Shown: positions 1 to 12,757 of the stretch, piece after piece
Numbering within the stretch: the stretch's first letter is position 1
Layout: each line of letters begins with the position of its first letter
Assembly: GCA_963966185.1 (NCBI GenBank)
Contig: CAWZYM010000442.1
Span: forward strand, 156,252 to 220,251
Reading direction: 5' to 3'
Origin: Rhabditoides inermis
Lineage: Eukaryota > Nematoda > Chromadorea > Rhabditida > Rhabditidae
Length of the DNA: 64,000 nucleotides
The notes under the pieces: model-generated
The model's input: the letters and a program-made list of their open reading frames with translations, nothing else
The model's database searches: none
Told to the model about the DNA's origin: nothing
Translations under genes and position numbers: made by a program

Positions 1-3000
1 GAGATGTTTGCAGAGATGTTTGAGATGTTGCAGAGATGTTGCAGAGATGTGCAGAGATGTTTGAGATGTTTGCAGAGATGTCTGAGATGTTTGCAGAGAT
101 GTCTGAGATGTTTCAGAGATGTTGCAGAGATGTGCAGAGATGTTTGAGATGTTTGCAGAGATGTCTGAGATGTTTGCAGAGATGTCTGAGATGTTTCAGA
201 GATGTTGCAGAGATGTGCAGAGATGTTTGAGATGTTTGTAGAGATGTCTGAGATGTTTGCAGAGATGACTGAGATGTTGCAGAGATGTTGCAGAGATGTG
301 CAGAGATGTCTGAGATGTTTGCAGAGATGTCTGAGATGTTGCAGAGATGTTGCAGAGATGTGCAGAGATGTTTGAGATGTTTGCAGAGGATGTCTGAGAT
401 GCTGCAAAGATGTTGCAGAGATGTGCAGAGATGTTTGAGACGTTTGCAGAGATGTCTGAGATGTTTGCAGAGATGTCTGAGATGTTGCAAAAATGTTGCA
501 GAGATGTGCACAGATGGGCAGAGATGTTTGCAGAGATGTCTGAGATGTTGCAGAAATGTTGCAGAGATGTGCAGAGATGTTTGAGATGTTTGCAGAGATG
601 TCTGAGATGTTTGCAGAGATGACTGAGATGTTGCAGAGATGTTGCAGAGATGTGCAGAGATGTTTGAGATGTTTGCAGAGATGTCTGAGATGTATGCAGA
701 GATGTCTGAGATGTTGCAGAAATGTTGCAGAGATGTGCAGAGATGTTTGAAATGCTTGCAGATATGTCTGAGATGTTTGCAGAGATGACTGAGATGTTGC
801 AGAGATGTTGCAGAGATGTGCAGAGATGTTTGAGATGTTGCAGAAAGTCTGAGATGTTGCAGAGATGTTGCAGAGATGTGCAGAGATGTTTGAGATGTTT
901 GCAGAGATGTCTGAGATGTTTGCAGAGATGTCTGAAATGTTGCAAAGATGTTGCAGAGATGTGCAGAGATGTTTGAGATGTTTGCAGAGATGTCTGAGAT
1001 GTTTGCAGAGATGTCTGAGATGTTGCAGAGATGTTGCAGAGATGTGCAGAAATGTTTGAGATGTTTGCAGAGATGTCTGAGATGTTTGCAGAGATGACTG
1101 AGATGTTGCAGAGATGTTGCAGAGATGTGCAGAGATGTCTGAGATGTTTGCAGAGATGTCTGAGATGTTGCAGAGATGTTGCAGAGATGTGCAGAGATGT
1201 TTGAGATAATTGCAGAGGATGTCTGAGATGTTGCAAAGATGTTGCAGAGTTGTGCAGAGATGTTTGAGACGTTTGCAGAGATGTCTGAGATGTTTGCAGA
1301 GATGTCTGAGATGTTGCAGAGATGTTGCAGAGATGTGCAGAGATGTGCAGAGATGTTTGCAGAGATGTCTGAGATGTTTGCAGAGATGTCTGAGATGTTG
1401 CAGAGATGTTGCAGAGATGTGCAGAGATGTTTGAGATGTTTGCAAAAATGTCTGAGATGTTTGCAGAGGTGACTGAGATGTTGCAGAGATGTTGCAGAGA
1501 TGTGCAGAGATGTTTGAGATGTTTGCAGAGATGGCAGAGATGTGCAGAGATGTTTGAGATGTTTGCAGAGATGTCTGAGATGTTTGCAGAGATGTCTGAG
1601 ATGTTGCAGAGATGTTGCAGAGATGTGCAGAGATGTTTGAGATGTTGCAGAGAGTCTGAGATGTTGCAGAGATGTTGCAGAGATGTGCAGAGATGTTTGA
1701 GATGTTTGCAGGGATGTCTGAGATGTTTGCAGAGATGTCTGAGATGTTGCAAAGATGTTGCAGAGATGTGCAGAGATGTTTGAGATGTTTGCAGAGATGT
1801 CTGAGATGTTTGCAGAGATGTCTGAGATGTTGCAGAGATGACCGAGATGTTGCAGAGATGTTGCAGAGATGTGCAGAAATGTTTGAGATGTTTGCAGAGA
1901 TGGCTGAGATGTTTGCAGAGATGACTGAGATGTTGCAGAGATGTCTGAGATGTTGCAGAGATGTTGCAGAGATGTGCAGAGATGTTTGAGATGTTTGCAG
2001 AGATGTCTGAGATGTTTGCAGAGATGTCTGAGATGTTGCAGAGATGTTGCAGAGATGTGCAGAGATGTTTGAGACGTTTGCAGAGATGTCTGAGATGTTT
2101 GCAGATATGTCTGAGATGTTGCTGAGATGTTGCAGAGATGTTGCAGAGATGTGCAGAGATGGGCAGAGATGTTTGCAGAGATGTCTGAGATGTATGCAGA
2201 GATGTCTGAGATGTTGCAGAAATGTTGCAGAGATGTGCAGAGATGTTTGAGATGTTTGCAGAGATGTCTGAGATGTTTGCAGAGATGACTGAGATGTTGC
2301 AGAGATGTTGCAGAGATGTGCAGAGATGTTTGAGATGTTTGCAGAGATGTTTGAGATGTTTGCAGAGATGTCTGAGATGTTGCAGAGATGTTGCAGAGAT
2401 GTGCAGAGATGTTTGAGATGTTTGCAGAGATGTCTGAGATGTTTGCAGAGATGTCTGAGATGTTGCAGAGATGTTGCAGAGATGTGCAGAGATGTGCAGA
2501 GATGTTTGAGATGTTTGCAGAGATGTCTGAGATGTTTGCAGAGATGTCTGAGATGTTGCAGAGATGTTGCAGAGATGTGCAGATATGTTTGAGATGTTTG
2601 CAGAGATGTCTGAGATGTTTGCAGAGATGTCTGAGATGTTGCAGAGATGTTGCAGAGATGTGCAGAGACGTTTGAGATGTTTGCAGAGATGTCTGAGATG
2701 TTTGCAGAGATGTCTGAGATGTTGCAGAGATGTTGCAGAGATGTGCAGAGATGTTTGAGATGTTTGCAGAGATGTCTGAGATGTTTGCAGAGATGTCTGA
2801 GATGTTGCAGAGATGTTGCAGAGATGTGCAGAGACGTTTGAGATGTTTGCAGAGATGTCTGAGATGTTGCAGAGATGTTGCAGAGATGTGCAGAGATGTT
2901 TGAGATGTTTGCAGAGATGTCTGAGATGTTTGCAGAGATGTTGCAGAGATGTGCAGAGATGTTTGAGATGCAGAGATGTTGCAGAGATGTGCAGAGATGT

Positions 3001-3286
3001 GCAGAGATGTTTGCAGAGATGTCTGAGATGTTGCAGAGATGTTGCAGAGATGTGCAGAGATGTTTGAGATGTTTGCCGAGATGTCTGAGATGTTTGCAGA
3101 GATGTCTGAGATGTTGCAGAGATGTTGCAGAGATGTGCAGAGATGTTTGAGATGTTTGCAGAGATGTCTGAGATGTTTGCAGAGATGTCTGAGATGTTGC
3201 AGAGATGTTGCAGAGATGTGCAGAGATGTTTGAGATGTTGCAGAGAGTCTGAGATGTTGCAGAGATGTTGCAGAGATGTGCAGAGA
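1..3286 (-). repeat. 83 bp satellite array, reverse orientation
   Basis: This block is the same satellite as the rest of the window but on the opposite strand: the top strand reads gagatgtttgcagagatg-type words, the complement of the forward words. Complete 83 bp monomers are visible, for example by the recurring phase at 2222, 2305 and 2388. It carries variants found in the forward array at about 22-31 kb, such as the complement of cccatctc at 513-519 and 2157-2163 and of tctacaaac near 235. It is therefore an inverted piece of the same array and not a separate satellite. A reverse-strand frame of 1045 codons (196-3333) crosses it, but this only reflects the lack of stops in the repeat. The array continues off the left edge. 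Confidence 0.96.
2677..3286 (-). repeat. Left arm of inverted repeat at orientation switch
   Basis: This stretch is an inverted copy of 3728-4337. Position x pairs with 7014 minus x: 3286 pairs with 3728, the cgg-variant word near 3076 pairs with the one near 3938, and the gactctctgc variant near 3245 pairs with that near 3769. From 2813 to 3286 I saw no difference. Further out there are a few substitutions (the right arm has cacttctc and atctttgc where the left has cacatctc and atctctgc), and the match ends near 2677. Since 3728-4337 is itself repeated near 17.93-18.55 kb, the true partner could be either forward copy. Confidence 0.85.
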
Positions 3287-3300
3287 AAAAACGTAAATGC
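3287..3300. other. Orientation-switch junction
   Basis: The repeat changes strand here. Reverse-orientation words run up to cagaga at 3281-3286. Then comes an A run, cgt and aaatgc, and from 3301 the forward words begin with aaacgtctc. The junction resembles the A7 cassettes elsewhere (caaaaaaatgcaaacgtctc) with cgt placed inside the A run. The flip therefore lies in or next to a copy of that cassette. It could be a genuine inversion breakpoint or an assembly join. Confidence 0.9.
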
Positions 3301-3304
3301 AAAC
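3297..3304 (+). other. ATGCAAAC octamer-like site at junction
   Basis: ATGCAAAC differs by one base from the octamer ATGCAAAT bound by POU-family factors. In the forward array it occurs only next to the A tracts: here and at 3338, 10114, 16407 and 17541. ATG is otherwise very rare on the forward strand, so the longest frames happen to start near here. No functional claim is made. Confidence 0.5.
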
Positions 3305-3331
3305 GTCTCAAACATCTCTGCACATCTCTGC

Positions 3332-3548
3332 AAAAAAATGCAAACGTCTCAAACATCTCTGCACATCTCTGCAACATCTCTGCAACATCTCAGACATCTC
3401 TGCAAACATCTCAGACATCTCTGCAAACATCTCAAACATCTCTGCACATCTCTGCAACATCTCTGCAACATCTCAGACATCTCTGCAACATCTCAGTCAT
3501 CTCTGCAAACATCTCAGCCATCTCTGCAAACATCTCAAACATTTCTGC
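3332..3548 (+). repeat. A7 marker cassette, copy 1
   Basis: This 217 bp cassette begins with seven A residues followed by tgcaaacgtctc. It ends with three diagnostic words: cagtcatc, cagccatc and aaacatttctgc. The same package with the same length recurs at 10108, 16401 and 17535. It is the most distinctive variant block in the left family and serves as an alignment anchor. Confidence 0.9.
3385..3467 (+). repeat. Canonical 83 bp monomer (example copy)
   Basis: This is one clean copy of the monomer in the order A-B-A-B-C-D-E-E (9, 12, 9, 12, 9, 10, 11 and 11 bp), followed at 3468 by the next A word. Eight acatctc heptamers occupy 83 bp, an average spacing of 10.4 bp. The monomer is two bases more than a multiple of three, so any reading frame rotates from copy to copy. 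Confidence 0.95.
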
Positions 3549-3727
3549 ACATCTCTGCAACATCTCTGTAACATCTCAGTCATCTCTGCAACATCTCAGA
3601 CATCTCTGCAAACATCTCAGACATCTCTGCAAACATCTCAAACATCTCTGCACATCTCTGCAACATCTTTGCAACATCTCAGACATCTCTGCAAACATCT
3701 CAGACATCCCTGCAAACATCTCAAAAA

Positions 3728-4337
3728 TCTCTGCACATCTCTGCAACATCTCTGCAACATCTCAGACTCTCTGCAACATCTCAAACATCTCTGCACATCT
3801 CTGCAACATCTCTGCAACATCTCAGACATCTCTGCAAACATCTCAGACATCTCTGCAAACATCTCAAACATCTCTGCACATCTCTGCAACATCTCTGCAA
3901 CATCTCAGACATCTCTGCAAACATCTCAGACATCTCGGCAAACATCTCAAACATCTCTGCACATCTCTGCAACATCTCTGCAACATCTCAGACATCTCTG
4001 CAAACATCTCTGCACATCTCTGCACATCTCTGCAACATCTCTGCATCTCAAACATCTCTGCACATCTCTGCAACATCTCTGCAAACATCTCAGACATCTC
4101 TGCAAACATCTCAAACATCTCTGCACATCTCTGCAACATCTCTGCAACATCTCAGACATCTCTGCAAACATCTCAAACGTCTCTGCACATCTCTGCAACA
4201 TCTCTGCAACATCTCAGACATCTCTGCAAACATCTCAGACATCTCTGCAAACATCTCAAACATCTCTGCACTTCTCTGCAACATCTTTGCAACATCTCAG
4301 ACATCTCTGCAAACATCTCAGACATCTCTGCAAACAT
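3728..4337 (+). repeat. Right arm of inverted repeat at orientation switch
   Basis: This is the forward partner of 2677-3286. It starts immediately after an aaaaa run at 3723-3727 and carries the gactctctgc one-base deletion, the ctcggcaaac variant and the single-unit gcatctcaaac variant in the same order as the left arm read backwards. The 441 bp between the arms (3287-3727) has no inverted partner, so the arms could form a stem with a large loop, not a perfect cruciform. Confidence 0.85.
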
Positions 4338-5360
4338 CTCTGCACATCTCTGCACATCTCTGCAACATCTCTGCAACATCTCAGACTCTCTGCAACCTCT
4401 CAAACATCTCTGCACATCTCTGCAACATCTCTGCAACATCTCAGACATCTCTGCAAACATCTCAGACATCTCTACAAACATCTCAAACATCTCTGCACAT
4501 CTCTGCAACATCTCTGCAACATCTCAGACATCTCTGCAAACATCTCAGACATCTCTGCAAACATCTCAAACATCTCTGCACATCTCTGCAACATCTCTGC
4601 AACATCTCAGACATCTCTGCAAACATCTCTGCACACCTCTGCACATCTCTGCAACATCTCTGCAACATCTCAGACATCTCTGCATCTCAAACATCTCTGC
4701 ATCTCAAACATCTCTGCACATCTCTGCAACATCTCTGCAACATCTCAGACATCTCTGCAAACATCTCAGACATCTCTGCAAACATCTCAAACATCTCTGC
4801 ACATCTCTGCAACATCTCTGCAACATCTCAGACATCTCTGCAAACATCTCAGACATCTCTGCAAACATCTCTGCACATCTCTGCACATCTCTGAAACATC
4901 TCTGCAACATCTCAGACATCTCTGCAAACATCTCAGACATCTCTGCAAACATCTCAAACATCTCTGCACATCTCTGCAACATCTCTGCAACATCTCAGAC
5001 TCTCTGCAACATCTCAAACATCTCTGCACATCTCTGCAACATCTCTGCAACATCTCAGACATCTCTGCAAACATCTCAGACATCTCTGCAAAGATCTCAA
5101 ACATCTCTGCACATCTCTGCAACATCTCTGCAACATCTCAGACATCTCTGCAAACATCTCAGACATCTCGGCAAACATCTCAAACATCTCTGCACATCTC
5201 TGCAACATCTCTGCAACATCTCAGACATCTCTGCAAACATCTCTGCACATCTCTGCACATCTCTGCAACATCTCTGCAAACATCTCAGACATCTCTGCAC
5301 ATCTCTGCAACATCTCTGCAAACATCTCAGACATCTCTGCAAACATCTCTGCACATCTCT

Positions 5361-8300
5361 GCACATCTCTGCAACATCTCTGCAACATCTCAGACATCTC
5401 TGCAAACATCTCAAACGTCTCTGCACATCTCTGCAACATCTCTGCAACATCTCAGACATCTCTGCAAACATCTCAGACATCTCTGCAAACATCTCAAACA
5501 TCTCTGCACATCTCTGCAACATCTCTGCAAACATCTCAGACATCTCTGCAAACATCTCAAACATCTCTGCACATCTCTGCAACACCTCTGCAACATCTCA
5601 GACATCTCTGCAAACATCTCAGACATCTCTGCAAACATCTCAAACATCTCTGCACATCTCTGCAACATCTTTGCAACATCTCAGACATCTCTGCAAACAT
5701 CTCAGACATCTCTGCAAACATCTCTGCACATCTCTGCACATCTCTGCAACATCTCTGCAACATCTCAAACATCTCTGCACATCTCTGCAACATCTCTGCA
5801 ACATCTCAGACATCTCTGCAAACATCTCAGACATCTCTACAAACATCTCAAACATCTCTGCACATCTCTGCAACATCTCTGCAACATCTCAGACATCTCT
5901 GCAAACATCTCAGACATCTCTGCAAACATCTCTGCACATCTCTGCACATCTCTGCAACATCTCTGCAACATCTCAAACATCTCTGCACATCTCTGCAACA
6001 TCTCTGCAACATCTCAGACATCTCTGCAAACATCTCAGACATCTCTACAAACATCTCAAACATCTCTGCACATCTCTGCAACATCTCTGCAACATCTCAG
6101 ACATCTCTGCAAACATCTCAGACATCTCTGCAAACATCTCAAACATCTCTGCACATCTCTGCAACATCTTTGCAACATCTCAGACATCTCTGCAAACATC
6201 TCAGACATCTCTGCAAACATCTCTGCACATCTCTGCACATCTCTGCAACATCTCTGCAACATCTCAAACATCTCTGCACATCTCTGCAACATCTCTGCAA
6301 CATCTCAGACATCTCTGCAAACATCTCAAACGTCTCTGCACATCTCTGCAACATCTCTGCAACATCTCAGACATCTCTGCAAACATCTCAGACATCTCTG
6401 CAAACATCTCAGACATCTCTGCAAACATCTCAAACATCTCTGCACATCTCTGCAACATCTCTGCAAACATCTCAGACATCTCTGCAAACATCTCAAACAT
6501 CTCTGCACATCTCTGCAACACCTCTGCAACATCTCAGACATCTCTGCAAACATCTCAGACATCTCTGCAAACATCTCAAACATCTCTGCACATCTCTGCA
6601 ACATCTTTGCAACATCTCAGACATCTCTGCAAACATCTCAGACATCTCTGCAAACATCTCTGCACATCTCTGCACATCTCTGCAACATCTCTGCAACATC
6701 TCAAACATCTCTGCACATCTCTGCAACATCTCTGCAACATCTCAGACATCTCTGCAAACATCTCAAACGTCTCTGCACATCTCTGCAACATCTCTGCAAC
6801 ATCTCAGACATCTCTGCAAACATCTCAGACATCTCTGCGAACATCTCAAACATCTCTGCACATCTCTGCAACATCTCTGCAACATCTCAGACATCTCTGC
6901 AAACATCTCAGACATCTCTGCAAACATCTCAAACATCTCTGCACATCTCTGCAACATCTTTGCAACATCTCAGACATCTCTGCAAACATCTCAGACATCT
7001 CTGCAAACATCTCTGCACATCTCTGCACATCTCTGCAACATCTCTGCAACATCTCAAACATCTCTGCACATCTCTGCAACATCTCTGCAACATCTCAGAC
7101 ATCTCTGCAAACATCTCAAACGTCTCTGCACATCTCTGCAACATCTCTGCAACATCTCAGACATCTCTGCAAACATCTCAGACATCTCTGCAAACATCTC
7201 AAACATCTCTGCACATCTCTGCAACATCTCTGCAAACATCTCAGACATCTCTGCAAACATCTCAAACATCTCTGCACATCTCTGCAACACCTCTGCAACA
7301 TCTCAGACATCTCTGCAAACATCTCAGACATCTCTGCAAACATCTCAAACATCTCTGCACATCTCTGCAACATCTTTGCAACATCTCAGACATCTCTGCA
7401 AACATCTCAGACATCTCTGCAAACATCTCTGCACATCTCTGCACATCTCTGCAACATCTCTGCAACATCTCAAACATCTCTGCACATCTCTGCAACATCT
7501 CTGCAACATCTCAGACATCTCTGCAAACATCTCAGACATCTCTACAAACATCTCAAACATCTCTGCACATCTCTGCAACATCTCTGCAACATCTCAGACA
7601 TCTCTGCAAACATCTCTGCACATCTCTGCACATCTCTGCAACATCTCTGCAACATCTCAGACATCTCTGCATCTCAAACATCTCTGCATCTCAAACATCT
7701 CTGCACATCTCTGCAACATCTCTGCAACATCTCAGACATCTCTGCAAACATCTCAGACATCTCTGCAAACATCTCAAACATCTCTGCACATCTCTGCAAC
7801 ATCTCTGCAACATCTCAGACATCTCTGCAAACATCTCAAACATCTCTGCAAACATCTCAAACATCTCTGCACATCTCTGCAACATCTCTGCAACATCTCA
7901 GTCATCTCTGCAAACATCTCAGACATCTCTGCAAACATCTCAAACATCTCTGCACATCTCTGCAACATTTCTGCAACATCTCAGACATCTCTGCATACAT
8001 CTCAGACATCTCTGCAAACATCTCAGACATCTCTGCAAACATCTCAAACATCTCTGCACTTCTCTGCAACATCTTTGCAACATCTCAGACATCTCTGCAA
8101 ACATCTCAGACATCTCTGCAAACATCTCTGCACATCTCTGCACATCTCTGCAACATCTCTGCAACATCTCAGACTCTCTGCAACATCTCAAACATCTCTG
8201 CACATCTCTGCAACATCTCTGCAACATCTCAGACATCTCTGCAAACATCTCAGACATCTCTACAAACATTTCAAACATCTCTGCACATCTCTGCAACATC

Positions 8301-10377
8301 TCTGCAACATCTCAGACATCTCTGCAAACATCTCAGACATCTCTGCAAACATCTCAAACATCTCTGCACATCTCTGCAACATCTCTGCAACATCTCAGAC
8401 ATCTCTGCAAACATCTCTGCACACCTCTGCACATCTCTGCAACATCTCTGCAACATCTCAGACATCTCTGCATCTCAAACATCTCTGCATCTCAAACATC
8501 TCTGCACATCTCTGCAACATCTCTGCAACATCTCAGACATCTCTGCAAACATCTCAGACATCTCTGCAAACATCTCAAACATCTCTGCACATCTCTGCAA
8601 CATCTCTGCAACATCTCAGACATCTCTGCAAACATCTCAGACATCTCTGCAAACATCTCTGCACATCTCTGCACATCTCTGCAACATCTCTGCAACATCT
8701 CAGACATCTCTGCAAACATCTCAGACATCTCTGCAAACATCTCAAACATCTCTGCACATCTCTGCAACATCTCTGCAACATCTCAGACTCTCTGCAACAT
8801 CTCAAACATCTCTGCACATCTCTGCAACATCTCTGCAACATCTCAGACATCTCTGCAAACATCTCAGACATCTCTGCAAACATCTCAAACATCTCTGCAC
8901 ATCTCTGCAACATCTCTGCAACATCTCAGACATCTCTGCAAACATCTCAGACATCTCGGCAAACATCTCAAACATCTCTGCACATCTCTGCAACATCTCT
9001 GCAACATCTCAGACATCTCTGCAAACATCTCTGCACATCTCTGCACATCTCTGCAACATCTCTGCAAACATCTCAGACATCTCTGCACATCTCTGCAACA
9101 TCTCTGCAAACATCTCAGACATCTCTGCAAACATCTCAAACATCTCTGCACATCTCTGCAACATCTCTGCAACATCTCAGACATCTCTGCAAACATCTCA
9201 AACGTCTCTGCACATCTCTGCAACATCTCTGCAACATCTCAGACATCTCTGCAAACATCTCAGACATCTCTGCAAACATCTCAAACATCTCTGCACATCT
9301 CTGCAACATCTCTGCAAACATCTCAGACATCTCTGCAAACATCTCAAACATCTCTGCACATCTCTGCAACACCTCTGCAACATCTCAGACATCTCTGCAA
9401 ACATCTCAGACATCTCTGCAAACATCTCAAACATCTCTGCACATCTCTGCAACATCTTTGCAACATCTCAGACATCTCTGCAAACATCTCAGACATCTCT
9501 GCAAACATCTCCGCACATCTCTGCACATCTCTGCAACATCTCTGCAACATCTCAAACATCTCTGCACATCTCTGCAACATCTCTGCAACATCTCAGACAT
9601 CTCTACAAACATCTCAAACATCTCTGCACATCTCTGCAACATCTCTGCAACATCTCAGACATCTCTGCAAACATCTCAGACATCTCTGCAAACATCTCAA
9701 ACATCTCTGCACATCTCTGCAACATCTCCGCAACATCTCAGACATCTCTGCAAACATCTCTGCACATCTCTGCACATCTCTGCAACATCTCTGCAACATC
9801 TCAGACATCTCTGCATCTCAAACATCTCTGCATCTCAAACATCTCTGCACATCTCTGCAACATCTCTGCAACATCTCAGACATCTCTGCAAACATCTCAG
9901 ACATCTCTGCAAACATCTCAAACATCTCTGCACATCTCTGCAACATCTCTGCAACATCTCAGACATCTCTGCAAACATCTCAAACATCTCTGCAAACATC
10001 TCAAACATCTCCGCACATCTCTGCAACATCTCTGCAACATCTCAGTCATCTCTGCAAACATCTCAGACATCTCTGCAAACATCTCAAACATCTCTGCACA
10101 TCTCTGCAAAAAAATGCAAACGTCTCAAACATCTCTGCACATCTCTGCAACATCTCTGCAACATCTCAGACATCTCTGCAAACATCTCAGACATCTCTGC
10201 AAACATCTCAAACATCTCTGCACATCTCTGCAACATCTCTGCAACATCTCAGACATCTCTGCAACATCTCAGTCATCTCTGCAAACATCTCAGCCATCTC
10301 TGCAAACATCTCAAACATTTCTGCACATCTCTGCAACATCTCTGCAACATCTCAGACATCTCTGCAAACATCTCAAA
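5361..10377 (+). repeat. Block S2, copy 1 (partner 11570-16670)
   Basis: This block of about 5.0 kb recurs about 6.2-6.3 kb downstream. The offset is 6209 bp from 5.4 to 7.5 kb, 6272 from about 7.9 to 9.5 kb, and 6293 from there to the end. The 21 bp step is one missing AB pair near 9600 in this copy. The 63 bp step falls in a locally rearranged stretch at about 7.6-7.9 kb. Shared markers include aacacctctg, ctctgcgaac, gcatacatc, cacttctc, ctcggcaaac and the A7 cassette. Confidence 0.82.
10108..10324 (+). repeat. A7 marker cassette, copy 2
   Basis: Same 217 bp package: A7 at 10108-10114, then cagtcatc, cagccatc and catttctgc ending at 10324. The tail without the A7 head is copied again at about 11518-11571 by the 1247 bp tandem duplication. 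Confidence 0.9.
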
Positions 10378-12757
10378 CGTCTCTGCACATCTCTGCAACA
10401 TCTCTGCAACATCTCAGACATCTCTGCAAACATCTCAGACATCTCTGCAAACATCTCAAACATCTCTGCACATCTCTGCAACATCTCTGCAAACATCTCA
10501 GACATCTCTGCAAACATCTCAAACATCTCTGCACATCTCTGCAACACCTCTGCAACATCTCAGACATCTCTGCAAACATCTCAGACATCTCTGCAAACAT
10601 CTCAAACATCTCTGCACATCTCTGCAACATCTTTGCAACATCTCAGACATCTCTGCAAACATCTCAGACATCTCTGCAAACATCTCTGCACATCTCTGCA
10701 CATCTCTGCAACATCTCTGCAACATCTCAAACATCTCTGCACATCTCTGCAACATCTCTGCAACATCTCAGACATCTCTGCAAACATCTCAGACATCTCT
10801 ACAAACATCTCAAACATCTCTGCACATCTCTGCAACATCTCTGCAACATCTCAGACATCTCTGCAAACATCTCAGACATCTCTGCAAACATCTCTGCACA
10901 TCTCTGCACATCTCTGCAACATCTCTGCAACATCTCAAACATCTCTGCACATCTCTGCAACATCTCTGCAACATCTCAGACATCTCTGCAAACATCTCAG
11001 ACATCTCTACAAACATCTCAAACATCTCTGCACATCTCTGCAACATCTCTGCAACATCTCAGACATCTCTGCAAACATCTCAGACATCTCTGCAAACATC
11101 TCAAACATCTCTGCACATCTCTGCAACATCTTTGCAACATCTCAGACATCTCTGCAAACATCTCAGACATCTCTGCAAACATCTCTGCACATCTCTGCAC
11201 ATCTCTGCAACATCTCTGCAACATCTCAAACATCTCTGCACATCTCTGCAACATCTCTGCAACATCTCAGACATCTCTGCAAACATCTCAAACGTCTCTG
11301 CACATCTCTGCAACATCTCTGCAACATCTCAGACATCTCTGCAAACATCTCAGACATCTCTGCAAACATCTCAGACATCTCTGCAAACATCTCAAACATC
11401 TCTGCACATCTCTGCAACATCTCTGCAAACATCTCAGACATCTCTGCAAACATCTCAAACATCTCTGCACATCTCTGCAACATCTCTGCAACATCTCAGA
11501 CATCTCTGCAACATCTCAGTCATCTCTGCAAACATCTCAGCCATCTCTGCAAACATCTCAAACATTTCTGCACATCTCTGCAACATCTCTGCAACATCTC
11601 AGACATCTCTGCAAACATCTCAAACGTCTCTGCACATCTCTGCAACATCTCTGCAACATCTCAGACATCTCTGCAAACATCTCAGACATCTCTGCAAACA
11701 TCTCAAACATCTCTGCACATCTCTGCAACATCTCTGCAAACATCTCAGACATCTCTGCAAACATCTCAAACATCTCTGCACATCTCTGCAACACCTCTGC
11801 AACATCTCAGACATCTCTGCAAACATCTCAGACATCTCTGCAAACATCTCAAACATCTCTGCACATCTCTGCAACATCTTTGCAACATCTCAGACATCTC
11901 TGCAAACATCTCAGACATCTCTGCAAACATCTCTGCACATCTCTGCACATCTCTGCAACATCTCTGCAACATCTCAAACATCTCTGCACATCTCTGCAAC
12001 ATCTCTGCAACATCTCAGACATCTCTGCAAACATCTCAGACATCTCTACAAACATCTCAAACATCTCTGCACATCTCTGCAACATCTCTGCAACATCTCA
12101 GACATCTCTGCAAACATCTCAGACATCTCTGCAAACATCTCTGCACATCTCTGCACATCTCTGCAACATCTCTGCAACATCTCAAACATCTCTGCACATC
12201 TCTGCAACATCTCTGCAACATCTCAGACATCTCTGCAAACATCTCAGACATCTCTACAAACATCTCAAACATCTCTGCACATCTCTGCAACATCTCTGCA
12301 ACATCTCAGACATCTCTGCAAACATCTCAGACATCTCTGCAAACATCTCAAACATCTCTGCACATCTCTGCAACATCTTTGCAACATCTCAGACATCTCT
12401 GCAAACATCTCAGACATCTCTGCAAACATCTCTGCACATCTCTGCACATCTCTGCAACATCTCTGCAACATCTCAAACATCTCTGCACATCTCTGCAACA
12501 TCTCTGCAACATCTCAGACATCTCTGCAAACATCTCAAACGTCTCTGCACATCTCTGCAACATCTCTGCAACATCTCAGACATCTCTGCAAACATCTCAG
12601 ACATCTCTGCAAACATCTCAGACATCTCTGCAAACATCTCAAACATCTCTGCACATCTCTGCAACATCTCTGCAAACATCTCAGACATCTCTGCAAACAT
12701 CTCAAACATCTCTGCACATCTCTGCAACACCTCTGCAACATCTCAGACATCTCTGCA
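10264..12757 (+). repeat. 1247 bp tandem duplication, two units
   Basis: Units 10264-11510 and 11511-12757 lie head to tail. Both start at a cagtcatc word, and cagccatc, catttctgc, two ctctacaaac words and the other variants recur at exactly 1247 bp. The period is fifteen monomers plus 2 bp, which fits unequal exchange between monomers. Confidence 0.88.

Larger units (their letters stand above)
3301..5930 (+). repeat. Block S1, copy 1 (partner 17504-20143)
   Basis: This block of about 2.6 kb recurs 14203-14214 bp downstream. Shared rare variants in the same order include the A7 cassette, atctttgc, catccctgc, aaaaatctc, gactctctgc, ctcggcaaac, cacttctc and cacatctctgaaac. The copies differ by an 11 bp word gain near 18350, a 1 bp offset change later, and scattered substitutions such as ctctgtaac at about 3570 in this copy. 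Confidence 0.8.

Noticed and set aside
196..3333. Reverse-strand frame of 1045 codons in the inverted arm
   Set aside because: It is the same compositional effect on the flipped strand.
3287..3727. Perfect cruciform or fold-back read artefact at the flip
   Set aside because: The sequence on either side of the join is not complementary. The paired arms begin 441 bp apart, so a simple hairpin read-through does not explain it.
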